Under the pieces are notes generated by a model. That model had not been told where the DNA came from, made no database searches, and saw nothing but the letters and a program-made list of their open reading frames with translations. Below are positions 36,269 to 46,156 of a stretch of 59,228 nucleotides of DNA, piece after piece. How positions within the stretch are numbered: the first letter of the stretch is position 1; every line of letters begins with the position of its first letter. The DNA is from CAYWRZ01 sp964460845 (GTDB lineage Bacteria > Bacteroidota > Bacteroidia > Flavobacteriales_D > UBA2798): contig CAYWRZ010000017.1 of NCBI GenBank assembly GCA_964460845.1, forward strand, positions 1 to 59,228. The letters are read 5' to 3'. The translations under genes were made by a program, and so were the position numbers.

Positions 36269-38377
36269 TTGGAAGACAAAAAAGATATGATGTGGAGAAT
36301 GTACCTGGTGTACTTCATGCTTTGCCTGTTTGGCATTGTGGTGCTGTTCAGGGTATTCCGCATACAGGTCGATACGGTCTCTGCGGCGGGTGTGCCGGCC
36401 GAGCTGCTTACGGATCTGCGCACTATAGAAGCTGTACGCGGAAATATTTATTCCGACAACGGAAGTCTGCTCGCCACTTCGTTACCCGTGTATGAAATAA
36501 GAATGGATCTTCGTGCCGACGGACTCACCGACAACACCTTTTACGATAATGTCGATTCGCTGGCCTTATGCCTGTCCGGACTTTTCCGTGACAAAACCTC
36601 GGCCCGTTACCGCGCCGACCTTATAGAAGCCCGTAAAGACGGCAACCGTTATTTTTTGGTCAAAAACAAGGTGCGGCACCAGGAACTGCAGAAGGCGAAA
36701 AAATTCCCCGTGTTCCGGCTCGGCAAAAATAAAGGCGGATTTATCGTCATCAAGGAAAACAAACGCAGTCGCCCGTACGGATTGTTAGCCGCAAGGCTTA
36801 TCGGTTACGAACGACCCGACCCGGATAATCCGCAGTACCATACCCGCGTAGGACTCGAAGGGGCGTATAGCGATGTGTTACGCGGAGCCGACGGCAAGCA
36901 GCTCATGAAAAAAGTGGGTACACGCTGGCTACCCGTTTCGGACGAGTTTGAAGTAAACCCTGTCGATGGAGCGGATCTCTATACCACAATCGACATCAAT
37001 ATTCAGGACGTAGCCGAAAACGCACTGCTGGCTCAACTGCGTAAGTACGAAGCCAAAAGCGGCTGTGTAGTGCTGATGGAAGTGGAAACGGGCTATATCA
37101 AAGCAATGGCCAATCTCGAACGTGGCGACGACGGCAATTATGACGAAGAGTTTAATCAGGCTATAGGGGTGGCTATAGAGCCCGGCTCTACCTTTAAGCT
37201 GGCGGCCCTCATGGCGGCTTTTGAAGACGGACTGGTTCGTCCTACCGATAGCGTACGTACCGGCAACGGGGAGTATCGGTATTACAACCTGACGATGAAA
37301 GATACCAAGCCGCATGGCACTATTACCGTGCAGGAAGCTTTTGAAGTATCGTCTAATATCGGTTGCTCGCGGCCCATTTTCGAAAATTACCAGCGTAACC
37401 CGCATAAGTTTATTGAACGTCTCCGGCAGTTTGGGCTCGATCAGCCTTTGGGACTCGAAATTATCGGCGAAGCCAAACCTTATATCAAAGATCCTTCGCG
37501 CCGTGCCGACTGGTCGGGTGTTACGCTGCCGCAAATGGCGATAGGGTATGAGCTGAAGCTGGCGCCTATTCACGTGCTGGCTTTTTACAATGCCGTGGCC
37601 AACAACGGTAAAATGGTGAAGCCTTTGTTTGTAAAAGAAATTCGCCGCAACGGCAAAGTGGTGCAGCAATTTGATCCTGTGGTGCTGCGCGAAAAAATTT
37701 GTTCCGATCGCACCCTCTCGATGGTACGCCCCATGCTCGAAGGGGTGGTCGAAAAAGGTACGGCCACAGTGCTTAAAGCAGCCAACTTCAGCATAGCGGG
37801 TAAGACCGGTACCGCACAGATTCTTACCGAAGGAACCTACGCCCGTAGAAAATACCTCGCTTCGTTTGTAGGGTATTTCCCTGCCGACAAGCCCAAATAC
37901 ACTTGCATCGTTTCGATTATGGAACCCAACGTAAATACCGGTTATTACGGTATTTCGGTGGCAGGTCCCGTATTTAAAGAAATCGCCGATAAGCTTTATG
38001 CCCGTTCGCTCGAAATGCACCGTCCGCCGGTACGCGATTACTTAGCCGCCCGTAGCATTCCCGAAACCAAACCGGGCAAGCAGGCCGACATCCGTTTCAT
38101 CTACAAATTGCTGAATATCCCGGTAAGCAGCGAAAACGAAGATGCCGACTGGGTCAGTGTGGGTTACGCTACACAGAAAGCGACTCTCCGGCAGAAAGAA
38201 GTTGCTGAAAACACAGTACCCGGCGTACTGGGAATGGGGCTGAAAGATGCGCTTTATCTGCTTGAAAATACCGGACTCAACGTGCAGATAAAAGGCAGCG
38301 GTAAAGTGCGATCGCAATCCATTCCCGAAGGACAACCCGTACGCAAAGGACAACAGATAACCATTGAGCTAAGCTAA
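36269..38377 (+). CDS. ftsI: Division transpeptidase FtsI (PBP3) with PASTA domain
   Basis: A 702-aa septal peptidoglycan transpeptidase. One N-terminal membrane helix (MYLVYFMLCLFGIVVLF) is followed by the dimerisation/pedestal domain and a transpeptidase domain with active-site Ser307 in GSTFK, the SSN motif in EVSSNIGC and KTG in AGKTGTAQ. A C-terminal PASTA domain follows (NTVPGVLGMGLKDALYLLE.., last about 65 residues), usual in this phylum. The start is a TTG at 36269 (MEDKKDMMWR), which fits homologues; an ATG at 36287 would shorten it by six residues. It abuts murE with no gap. Confidence 0.95.
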   Translation: MEDKKDMMWRMYLVYFMLCLFGIVVLFRVFRIQVDTVSAAGVPAELLTDLRTIEAVRGNIYSDNGSLLATSLPVYEIRMDLRADGLTDNTFYDNVDSLALCLSGLFRDKTSARYRADLIEARKDGNRYFLVKNKVRHQELQKAKKFPVFRLGKNKGGFIVIKENKRSRPYGLLAARLIGYERPDPDNPQYHTRVGLEGAYSDVLRGADGKQLMKKVGTRWLPVSDEFEVNPVDGADLYTTIDINIQDVAENALLAQLRKYEAKSGCVVLMEVETGYIKAMANLERGDDGNYDEEFNQAIGVAIEPGSTFKLAALMAAFEDGLVRPTDSVRTGNGEYRYYNLTMKDTKPHGTITVQEAFEVSSNIGCSRPIFENYQRNPHKFIERLRQFGLDQPLGLEIIGEAKPYIKDPSRRADWSGVTLPQMAIGYELKLAPIHVLAFYNAVANNGKMVKPLFVKEIRRNGKVVQQFDPVVLREKICSDRTLSMVRPMLEGVVEKGTATVLKAANFSIAGKTGTAQILTEGTYARRKYLASFVGYFPADKPKYTCIVSIMEPNVNTGYYGISVAGPVFKEIADKLYARSLEMHRPPVRDYLAARSIPETKPGKQADIRFIYKLLNIPVSSENEDADWVSVGYATQKATLRQKEVAENTVPGVLGMGLKDALYLLENTGLNVQIKGSGKVRSQSIPEGQPVRKGQQITIELS

Positions 38378-39841
38378 ATGAAGCTGCTGAGAGACATATT
38401 ATACAGTGTGCGCATCAGTGAGGTGAGCGGTTCTACCCATGTGGCTATCGAACAGCTTGCGCTCGATTCGCGTAGGGTAAAAAATAATTCCCTTTTCGTG
38501 GCCGTAAAAGGTACGCAGGTCGATGGGCACGACTTTATCGAAAAAGCGGTGGCGCTTGGTGCCGTAGCTATAGTTTGTGAAACGATTCCCGCTACCGTAC
38601 ATCCGAAGGTAACGTATGTGAAAGTACCCGATTCGGCTGCGGCGCTGGGAATTGTGGCGGCTAATTTTTACGACAATCCTTCCGAGCAGCTTCGTTTGGT
38701 GGGGGTAACCGGTACCAACGGCAAAACTACCACCGTTACGTTGCTGTACCAGCTTTTCAAAAAGCTCGGCTTTAAAACCGGACTGCTTTCTACCGTGGTG
38801 AACCGCATTCACAACGAAACGATTTCGGCTACACATACCACACCCAATGCAATCGAGCTTAATGCCCTGCTTCGCGAAATGGTGGACAAAGGCTGCACCT
38901 ATTGCTTCATGGAAGTAAGCTCGCACGCCGTGCACCAGCAGCGCATCAGCGGACTGAAATTCGCCGGAGCCGTGTTTAACAACATTACCCACGATCACCT
39001 CGATTATCACGGCACCTTTGCGCAGTACATCAAGGCCAAAAAAGGATTTTTCGATCAGCTTCCCGAAGAGGCTTTTGCGCTGGTCAACAAAGACGATTAC
39101 CACAGCGATGTGATAGTGCAGAATACCCGTGCCAAAGTGCAGACTTTCGGTATTCGCTCCATGACCGATTTTAAAGCCAAAGTACTCGAAAATCAGTTCT
39201 CGGGCCTGCAACTGCAAATCGACGGGAAAGAAGTATGGACACGCCTTATCGGAAGCTTTAATGCTTATAACCTGCTGGCCGTGTACGCAGTGGCGCGTTT
39301 GTTAGGGCAAGACGAGATGGCCGTGCTGATGGAGCTTAGCACGCTGACGTCTGTAGCCGGACGTTTCCAGTACCTCCATTCACCGAACAAGATCACCGCT
39401 ATTGTCGATTACGCCCATACACCCGATGCGCTCAAAAATGTGCTCGATACCATCAAAGATATACGTACCGGTAACGAAGCGGTTATTACCGTAGTGGGTT
39501 GCGGCGGAGATCGGGATAAAGCCAAACGCCCGCTGATGGCCTCGATAGCCTGCGAAATGAGCGATAAAGTGGTGCTTACTTCCGACAATCCGCGGAGCGA
39601 AGACCCCGAACTGATTATCACTGAAATGCTGAAAGGAGTGGATGGCGTGAACCAGAAAAAAACGCTGGCCATCACTAACCGCCGCGAAGCCATACGTACT
39701 GCCTGTCTGCTGGCCCGCCCCGGAGACATTATTCTCGTGGCCGGCAAAGGGCACGAAAAATACCAGGAAATCAAAGGTGAACGCCAGCCTTTCGACGACC
39801 TCTACGAAGTGGAAGAATGTTTTAAAAACCTTGGAAACTGA
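38378..39841 (+). CDS. murE: UDP-MurNAc-tripeptide synthetase MurE
   Basis: A 487-aa cytosolic ligase adding the third amino acid of the stem peptide. ATP loop GVTGTNGKTTTV, the HTTPNAIELNALL region, the SSHAVHQQRISG motif, and DNPRSEDP are visible. The DNPR form is typical of enzymes using meso-diaminopimelate, so the cell wall is probably DAP-type. It begins at the base after the ftsI stop and overlaps mraY by one base. Confidence 0.96.
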   Translation: MKLLRDILYSVRISEVSGSTHVAIEQLALDSRRVKNNSLFVAVKGTQVDGHDFIEKAVALGAVAIVCETIPATVHPKVTYVKVPDSAAALGIVAANFYDNPSEQLRLVGVTGTNGKTTTVTLLYQLFKKLGFKTGLLSTVVNRIHNETISATHTTPNAIELNALLREMVDKGCTYCFMEVSSHAVHQQRISGLKFAGAVFNNITHDHLDYHGTFAQYIKAKKGFFDQLPEEAFALVNKDDYHSDVIVQNTRAKVQTFGIRSMTDFKAKVLENQFSGLQLQIDGKEVWTRLIGSFNAYNLLAVYAVARLLGQDEMAVLMELSTLTSVAGRFQYLHSPNKITAIVDYAHTPDALKNVLDTIKDIRTGNEAVITVVGCGGDRDKAKRPLMASIACEMSDKVVLTSDNPRSEDPELIITEMLKGVDGVNQKKTLAITNRREAIRTACLLARPGDIILVAGKGHEKYQEIKGERQPFDDLYEVEECFKNLGN

Positions 39842-41082
39842 TGCTATACTACTTGTTTAGCTACCTCGATTCGCTGGATGTGCCCGGAGCACAGGTGTTC
39901 CATTACATCTCTTTCCGTGCGTCTATGGCTTTGATCTTTTCGCTGATCATTTCTATGATTTTGGGTAAAAGGCTGATCGGTTTTCTGCGTCGCAAACAGG
40001 TGGGCGAAAGCATACGCGATCTCGGCTTGCAGGGACAAATGGAAAAATCGGGTACGCCTACCATGGGAGGTATTATCATTCTGCTGGCTATTCTCGTACC
40101 TACACTGTTATTTGCGAAGCTTCATAATGTCTATGTAATTGCGATGCTTATCGCCACTGTATTTCTCGGTGCGCTCGGTTTTCTCGACGATTACATCAAG
40201 GTATTTCGTAAAAATAAAAAAGGGTTGGCCGGTAAATTTAAAATTATCGGTCAGGTCGGAATCGGACTTATCGTAGGCTGTATTCTGTACTTCAGTCCCG
40301 AGGTGGTTATCAAGGAAAAAGTGCCGGTCGATACGGTACATCAGGAAATGCTCGACGAGTCGGAAGAGCTGATTCCCTGCGACGACGGTCGCTTTGTGTG
40401 GAAAGAAAACAAGTCGCTCAAAACCACTATCCCCTTTGTCAAAAACAACGAATTCGATTATTCCTGGATTCTCGGTAGCGAAAATGCCAGTTGGGGTTGG
40501 ATCATTTTTATCCCGATAGTGATTCTTATCGTCACTGCCGTTTCGAACGGAGCCAACATCACCGACGGACTCGACGGACTGGCGACCGGCTCTTCGGCCA
40601 TCATCGGAATCGTGCTGGCCATTTTTGCCTATTTATCGGGTAACCTCATTTTCGCCGATTACCTCAATATCATGTACATCCCCAACTCGGGCGAGCTGGT
40701 GGTGTTTATCGCCACGTTTGTGGGTGCCTGTATCGGGTTTCTCTGGTACAACTCTTATCCCGCCCAGGTATTTATGGGCGATACCGGAAGCCTGGCCCTC
40801 GGCGGAATCATTGCTGTGTTCTCAATTGCCATTCGCAAAGAATTACTCATACCTGTATTCTGCGGCGTATTTCTCATCGAAAACCTTTCGGTGATGTTGC
40901 AGGTTGCTTATTTCAAATACACCAAAAGAAAATTTGGCGCAGGACGACGTATTTTCCTCATGTCGCCTTTGCACCATCATTACCAGAAAAAAGGAATGCA
41001 CGAAGCGAAGATCGTAGCCCGGTTCTGGATTGTGGGCATCATGCTCGCCGTAATTTCTATTGTAACCCTTAAACTGCGTTAA
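39841..41082 (+). CDS. mraY: Phospho-MurNAc-pentapeptide transferase MraY
   Basis: A 413-aa inner-membrane enzyme with about ten helices that makes lipid I from UDP-MurNAc-pentapeptide and undecaprenyl phosphate. Catalytic motifs are LDDYIKV, NGANITDGLDGLATG, FMGDTGSLALGG and the PLHHHYQKKG loop. It is about 50 residues longer than E. coli MraY because of an insert after helix 4 or 5 (about 155-215), usual in Bacteroidota. Confidence 0.97.
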   Translation: MLYYLFSYLDSLDVPGAQVFHYISFRASMALIFSLIISMILGKRLIGFLRRKQVGESIRDLGLQGQMEKSGTPTMGGIIILLAILVPTLLFAKLHNVYVIAMLIATVFLGALGFLDDYIKVFRKNKKGLAGKFKIIGQVGIGLIVGCILYFSPEVVIKEKVPVDTVHQEMLDESEELIPCDDGRFVWKENKSLKTTIPFVKNNEFDYSWILGSENASWGWIIFIPIVILIVTAVSNGANITDGLDGLATGSSAIIGIVLAIFAYLSGNLIFADYLNIMYIPNSGELVVFIATFVGACIGFLWYNSYPAQVFMGDTGSLALGGIIAVFSIAIRKELLIPVFCGVFLIENLSVMLQVAYFKYTKRKFGAGRRIFLMSPLHHHYQKKGMHEAKIVARFWIVGIMLAVISIVTLKLR

Positions 41083-41087
41083 CCGGT

Positions 41088-42428
41088 TTGAACAGGCGTA
41101 TAGTCATAGTAGGAGCAGGAGAAAGCGGTACGGGAGCGGCAGTGCTGGCCCGTAAGCAGGGATTCGATGTGTTCGTGTCCGACAGGGGAACTATTGCCGA
41201 AAAATACAAGTCTGTACTCGAAAAGCAAGCCATCGCTTTTGAAGAAGGCACGCATACCGAAACGCAGGTACTCAATGCGGATGAGGTCATTAAAAGTCCG
41301 GGTATTCCCTCCGATGCACCGCTTATCCGGAGGGTAAAAGAAAAAGGTATTCCGGTCATTTCCGAAATAGAATTTGCCGCTCGCTATACTTCGGCTACGT
41401 TGATCGGCATTACCGGAAGCAACGGCAAAACCACCACTTCTTCGTTACTGGCGCATATCCTGCAGAAAGCCGGACTACACGTTTCATTAGCAGGCAATGT
41501 GGGTAAAAGTTTTGCATGGCAGGTAGCCGAGCAGGAACACAGTCATTATGTGCTCGAGCTGAGCAGCTTTCAGCTCGACGATATGTACGATTTCCGTGCC
41601 GACATTGCCATTCTGCTCAACATCACCCCCGATCACCTCGATCGTTACGATTATAAGCTGGAAAATTACGTGCGTTCCAAGTTTCGCATTTTGCAAAACC
41701 AGCGCCCTCAGGACGCATTCATCTATTGCGCCGACGATACGCTTACCACAGCCGCACTGGCAGATCAGCAGCCGGTGGCAAAGACCTATCCTTTTTCGCT
41801 CAGCACTCCTGTCGAAGAAGGTGCTTACCTCGATCAAAATAATCAGCTACACATAACCACTAACCACAACACCTTTACTATGTCCATTTTCGACCTGGCT
41901 CTCCAAGGTAAGCATAATGCTTACAATTCAATGGCAGCCGGAGTAGCGGCACGACTTCTCGACATCCGAAAAGAAGTGATCCGCGAAAGCCTCTCCGACT
42001 TCCAGAATGTCGAACACCGCCTCGAGTTTGTAGCGCGGGTACATGGCATCGAATTTATCAACGACTCGAAAGCGACCAACGTGAACTCGACCTGGTACGC
42101 GCTCGAATCCATCACCAAACCGATCGTTTGGATAGTAGGCGGTGTCGATAAAGGCAATGACTATACGCTGCTCAACGAGCTGGTAAAACAAAAAGTGCAG
42201 GCCATTATCTGCCTTGGTAAAGACAATTCTAAAATTATAAAAGCCTTTAACGGTATGGTGCCTGCCATTGTCGAAGCCGGTTCGGCCGAAGAGGCTGTAG
42301 CGCTTGGCTATCGCCTGGCGAAAAAAGATCAGGTAGTGCTGCTTTCGCCCGCCTGTGCAAGCTTCGATCTGTTCGAGAATTACGAAGATCGCGGTCATCA
42401 GTTTAAAAAAGCAGTACGTACGCTCTGA
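41088..42428 (+). CDS. murD: UDP-MurNAc-L-alanine-D-glutamate ligase MurD
   Basis: A 446-aa cytosolic ligase adding D-Glu. N-terminal Rossmann region RRIVIVGAGESGTGAAVLA, ATP loop GITGSNGKTTTSS, NDSKATNVNSTWYAL and the C-terminal LLSPACASFDLFENYEDRG are clear. The only sensible start is a TTG at 41088, 5 bp after the mraY stop; no ATG lies nearby. Confidence 0.95.
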   Translation: MNRRIVIVGAGESGTGAAVLARKQGFDVFVSDRGTIAEKYKSVLEKQAIAFEEGTHTETQVLNADEVIKSPGIPSDAPLIRRVKEKGIPVISEIEFAARYTSATLIGITGSNGKTTTSSLLAHILQKAGLHVSLAGNVGKSFAWQVAEQEHSHYVLELSSFQLDDMYDFRADIAILLNITPDHLDRYDYKLENYVRSKFRILQNQRPQDAFIYCADDTLTTAALADQQPVAKTYPFSLSTPVEEGAYLDQNNQLHITTNHNTFTMSIFDLALQGKHNAYNSMAAGVAARLLDIRKEVIRESLSDFQNVEHRLEFVARVHGIEFINDSKATNVNSTWYALESITKPIVWIVGGVDKGNDYTLLNELVKQKVQAIICLGKDNSKIIKAFNGMVPAIVEAGSAEEAVALGYRLAKKDQVVLLSPACASFDLFENYEDRGHQFKKAVRTL

Positions 42429-42490
42429 GAAAAGAAATAGCATAGCACTTTTACGGAAAGTAAAAAGAGTAAAAAAGAAGAAATCGAACA

Positions 42491-43693
42491 ATGAAGACGA
42501 TGTTTTCATACCTCAGGGGCGACAAGGTAATCTGGATGATTACTCTGGTGCTAATCCTGTGCTCGTTCGTGTCGGTGTACAGTTTTACGCCTATCCTTAC
42601 GCAGGGTGGACTCGGAACCGAAGGCTTTTTGCTCAAACATGTGGTTATGGTGCTTTCCGGATTGGTGCTGATGTTTTATGCGCACAATGTTTCCTTTAAA
42701 TACTATTCCAAAATATCCCAACTGGGTATTTGGGCAGCGATTATTCTGTTGTTTGTTACGCTGATCGCCGGGGTCAATATTAACTCGGCCGGTCGCTGGC
42801 TGGTGATACCGATCATCAACCAAAAATTTCAGACTTCCGATTTTGCCAAAATTATGCTGCTCATTTATGTGGCTCGTATGCTTTCGGTAAACCGCGATAA
42901 GCTGCACAGTTTTAAGGAAGGCGTATTACCTATACTTATTCCTGTGGTATTGGTGTGCGGACTCATTCTCCCCGAAAACTTTTCTACGGCAGCCATGCTG
43001 TTCGGCCTTTGCCTGCTCATGATGTTCATCGGGCGTGTGCCGATAAAGCACCTGGCACTGATTGTGGGCGTTTGTGTGGCAGCGCTGGGACTTATAGGCC
43101 TGCTGGCTATAGAAAATCCCGAGTTGCTCCCGCGTCTCGATACCTGGATAAATCGCGTAACCAATTTTCAGGAAGATGATCACCGCCAGCAATGGCAGAT
43201 CAATAACGCGATGATGGCCATCGACAATGGCGGTATGTTTGGTAAGGGGCCGGGTAACGGACAGCTCAAGCACATTCTCCCGCAAGCTTATGCCGACTTC
43301 GTATTTGCTTCTTTTATCGAAGAATTTGGATTTATAGGTGGCGCATTTTTGCTGATGCTCTACCTCATCTTGCTCTACCGCGTGGTGCGTATTGCTTCGC
43401 TGTGTGAGAAAAATTTTGGCTCGCTCATGGCTATCGGTCTCTGTCTCAACCTTGTCTTTATGGCTTTCGTCAATATGGCGGTATGCACCCGACTTGTGCC
43501 GATAACCGGACAAAATATGCCGCTGATCAGTATGGGCGGAACCTCTACCTGGTTTACCTGTATCTCGCTTGGAATTATTCTTAGCGTAAGCCGTTCTTCC
43601 GAGCCCGAAGAAAGTAAAGACAAATCGAAAAACAATCTTAATACCGCTACCGAATCCGGAAAAGAGGAAGGAGGAACGTATGCCGCTACGTAA
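42491..43693 (+). CDS. ftsW: Lipid II polymerase FtsW
   Basis: A 400-aa SEDS-family membrane glycosyltransferase for septal peptidoglycan, partner of FtsI. About ten membrane helices; conserved blocks include NSAGRWLVIP, FAKIMLLIYVARML, GPGNGQLKHILPQAYADFVF and PLISMGGTSTW. It follows murD after a 62-nt A-rich gap, the largest gap within the murE-to-murC stretch. The 3' end overlaps murG by 14 bp. Confidence 0.95.
   Translation: MKTMFSYLRGDKVIWMITLVLILCSFVSVYSFTPILTQGGLGTEGFLLKHVVMVLSGLVLMFYAHNVSFKYYSKISQLGIWAAIILLFVTLIAGVNINSAGRWLVIPIINQKFQTSDFAKIMLLIYVARMLSVNRDKLHSFKEGVLPILIPVVLVCGLILPENFSTAAMLFGLCLLMMFIGRVPIKHLALIVGVCVAALGLIGLLAIENPELLPRLDTWINRVTNFQEDDHRQQWQINNAMMAIDNGGMFGKGPGNGQLKHILPQAYADFVFASFIEEFGFIGGAFLLMLYLILLYRVVRIASLCEKNFGSLMAIGLCLNLVFMAFVNMAVCTRLVPITGQNMPLISMGGTSTWFTCISLGIILSVSRSSEPEESKDKSKNNLNTATESGKEEGGTYAAT
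43668..43674 (+). promoter_or_regulatory. Strong Shine-Dalgarno site of murG
   Basis: AAGGAGG lies inside the end of ftsW, 5 nt before the murG ATG. Most genes in the window lack such a site. Confidence 0.6.
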
Positions 43694-44783
43694 AGTGCTC
43701 ATTAGCGGAGGAGGAACGGGCGGACATATCTTCCCGGCTATTGCCATTGCCAATTCGCTCAAAAAGCGGTACCCCGGTGTCGAAATTCTTTTTGTAGGCG
43801 CGATGGGCAGAATGGAAATGGAAAAAGTACCCGCAGCCGGGTATCGTATCGAAGGACTCCGCATATCCGGTATGCCCCGCAAGCTTACGTGGCGCTGGAT
43901 TCCTTTCTTCCGAAACCTCTTGGGCAGCATGCTGCGCGGTCGGCGCATATTGCGCGAATTTAAGCCCGATGTGGTAGTAGGTGTGGGCGGTTATGCCAGC
44001 GGACCCATGCTCAGACTGGCCGCAGCGAAAGGAATTCCTACGGTAATTCAGGAGCAAAATTCTTTTCCCGGAAAAACCAATAAGCTGCTCGCACGAAGCG
44101 TAGATCGCATCTGTGTGGCTTACGACGGACTCGACAAGTGGTTTCCCCGCGAAAAACTGGTGCTTACGGGCAATCCGGTGCGCGAAGAAGTCGTGCAGCT
44201 CGAAGGAAAACGACCCCGTGGAGCAGAGCTTTTCGAGCTTGATCCCGAGAAAAAAACATTGCTCGTAGTAGGCGGTAGCCTCGGTGCGCGAAGCATCAAT
44301 CAGGCTATTCAAACGGCATTGCCGCTCCTGTCCGAAAACGGCATACAGCTCATTTGGCAAACCGGAAAAACGTATTACGACACCGCCCGCATGGCCGCCG
44401 AAGCGATCGATGCGAAGACCTTAAAAGTGCACGATTTTATTACCCGTATGGATTTGGCTTACGCCATGGCCGACGTGGTAGTATCGCGTGCGGGAGCGAT
44501 TGCTATTTCTGAGCTTTGCCTCGTGAAAAAGCCTGTGATACTGGTGCCTTCGCCCAATGTGGCCGAAGATCATCAAACCAAAAACGCAATGGCTTTGGTC
44601 AATCACCGTGCCGCCGTGCTGGTGAAAGATGCGGAAGCTACGCAACGTTTGGGCGAAGAAATACTGCGTCTGACAAAGGATGAAGCCGAAGCCGACAGGC
44701 TGCGTCACCAGCTCGGCCGACTGGGCTTTCAGAATGCAGCCGACACTATCGCTACCGTAATTTACGAACTGGTCAGAAAATGA
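43680..44783 (+). CDS. murG: Lipid II synthase MurG (GlcNAc transferase)
   Basis: A 367-aa GT28 glycosyltransferase at the inner face of the membrane; adds GlcNAc to lipid I. N-terminal glycine-rich loop SGGGTGGHIFPAIAIAN, EQNSFPGKTN, the second loop VVGGSLGARSINQAI, and the donor-site SRAGAIAISEL are present. Overlaps ftsW (14 bp) and murC (4 bp, ATGA). Confidence 0.97.
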   Translation: MPLRKVLISGGGTGGHIFPAIAIANSLKKRYPGVEILFVGAMGRMEMEKVPAAGYRIEGLRISGMPRKLTWRWIPFFRNLLGSMLRGRRILREFKPDVVVGVGGYASGPMLRLAAAKGIPTVIQEQNSFPGKTNKLLARSVDRICVAYDGLDKWFPREKLVLTGNPVREEVVQLEGKRPRGAELFELDPEKKTLLVVGGSLGARSINQAIQTALPLLSENGIQLIWQTGKTYYDTARMAAEAIDAKTLKVHDFITRMDLAYAMADVVVSRAGAIAISELCLVKKPVILVPSPNVAEDHQTKNAMALVNHRAAVLVKDAEATQRLGEEILRLTKDEAEADRLRHQLGRLGFQNAADTIATVIYELVRK

Positions 44784-46156
44784 GTACGCTCGCACATATC
44801 CGTTACGTGTACCTGCTCGGAATAGGCGGCATAGGCATGAGTGCCCTGGCCCGTTATTTCCGTGCGGCAGGCGCGGTGGTGGCCGGTTACGACAAAACCC
44901 CTTCAGAGCTTACGCAGCAATTGCAGCACGAAGGAATGGATATTCATTTTGAAGAAAATACAGCGCTGATTCCCGCCGCGTTTCTTGATCCTTCACAAAA
45001 AGAAAATGTGCTGGTGATTTATACACCTGCCGTTCCTGCCGGACATGAAGAATTGGTAGTATTCCGTGAAAAAGGATTTACCGTAAAAAAACGTTCCGAA
45101 GTGCTGGGCCTCATTACCCGTCACTCTCGCTCGGTGGCCGTAGCCGGTACGCACGGTAAAACCAGTACCTCTACGCTGATAGCCCATTTGCTACAGCACG
45201 GCGGTAAAGCGATAAACGCCTTTCTCGGTGGAATCAGCACCAATTACCACAGCAATCTTTTGCTGGCCGAGAAAGCCGAAGTAACGGTTGTCGAAGCCGA
45301 CGAATACGATCGTTCTTTCCTTCAATTGTTTCCCGACGTGGCCGTAATCACTTCGCTCGACGCCGATCACCTCGATATTTACGGCACGCACGAGGAAATG
45401 CGTAATACCTACCGGCAGTTTGCCTTGCAGGTAAAAGAGGGCGGATTGCTCATTCACCGAAAAGGATTGCCTTTGCAGGCTAAGGTGCCGGTGCTGACCT
45501 ATGCTGTAGGAGAAAAGGCCGATGTCTATACTTCCGATCTTCGGGTCGAAGAAGGCGCTTTTGTGTACGATGTGCATTCTCCGCAAGGTGTGTGGAAAGC
45601 AATGAAATTGTTTTTCCCCGGCTCGCACAACGTAGAAAATTCGCTGGCTGCCATTGCGGTGGCCATTCACCTCGGACTTACCGAAGCACAAATTCGCGAC
45701 GGACTGGCCTCTTTTGCGGGGGTAAAACGGCGTTTCGAAACCGTATTGAAAAACGAACGCACCGTATTTATCGACGATTACGCTCACCATCCGGCCGAGC
45801 TGAAAGCTTGTATTACGGCAGCACGCGAGCTGTATCCCGGTAAAAAAATAACCGGCATTTTTCAGCCGCACCTGTTTACCCGTACCCGCGATTTTGCGGA
45901 TGAATTTGCCCGCAGTCTCGAACTGCTCGACGAAATCGTGCTGCTCGACATTTACCCGGCGCGCGAAAAACCTATCGAAGGTGTGTCTTCGGCCATGTTG
46001 TTGGAAAAACTGCAGCATTCCGCGAAGCAGCTTTGGAGCAAAGAGGAAGTGCCAAACCGTGTTAAAAATTTACAGCCCGAGGTATTGCTAACTCTGGGTG
46101 CAGGCGATATAGACCGGCTTGTGGAACCGATTAAAAAAGCCTTGCAGCAACAATGA
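44780..46156 (+). CDS. murC: UDP-MurNAc-L-alanine ligase MurC
   Basis: A 458-aa cytosolic ligase adding the first stem residue. GIGGIGMSALARYF at the N-terminus, ATP loop VAGTHGKTSTSTLIA, EADEYDRSFL, DYAHHPAELKA, and FQPHLFTRT are all visible. Overlaps murG and ftsQ by 4 bp each, the common ATGA coupling. Confidence 0.97.
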   Translation: MSTLAHIRYVYLLGIGGIGMSALARYFRAAGAVVAGYDKTPSELTQQLQHEGMDIHFEENTALIPAAFLDPSQKENVLVIYTPAVPAGHEELVVFREKGFTVKKRSEVLGLITRHSRSVAVAGTHGKTSTSTLIAHLLQHGGKAINAFLGGISTNYHSNLLLAEKAEVTVVEADEYDRSFLQLFPDVAVITSLDADHLDIYGTHEEMRNTYRQFALQVKEGGLLIHRKGLPLQAKVPVLTYAVGEKADVYTSDLRVEEGAFVYDVHSPQGVWKAMKLFFPGSHNVENSLAAIAVAIHLGLTEAQIRDGLASFAGVKRRFETVLKNERTVFIDDYAHHPAELKACITAARELYPGKKITGIFQPHLFTRTRDFADEFARSLELLDEIVLLDIYPAREKPIEGVSSAMLLEKLQHSAKQLWSKEEVPNRVKNLQPEVLLTLGAGDIDRLVEPIKKALQQQ

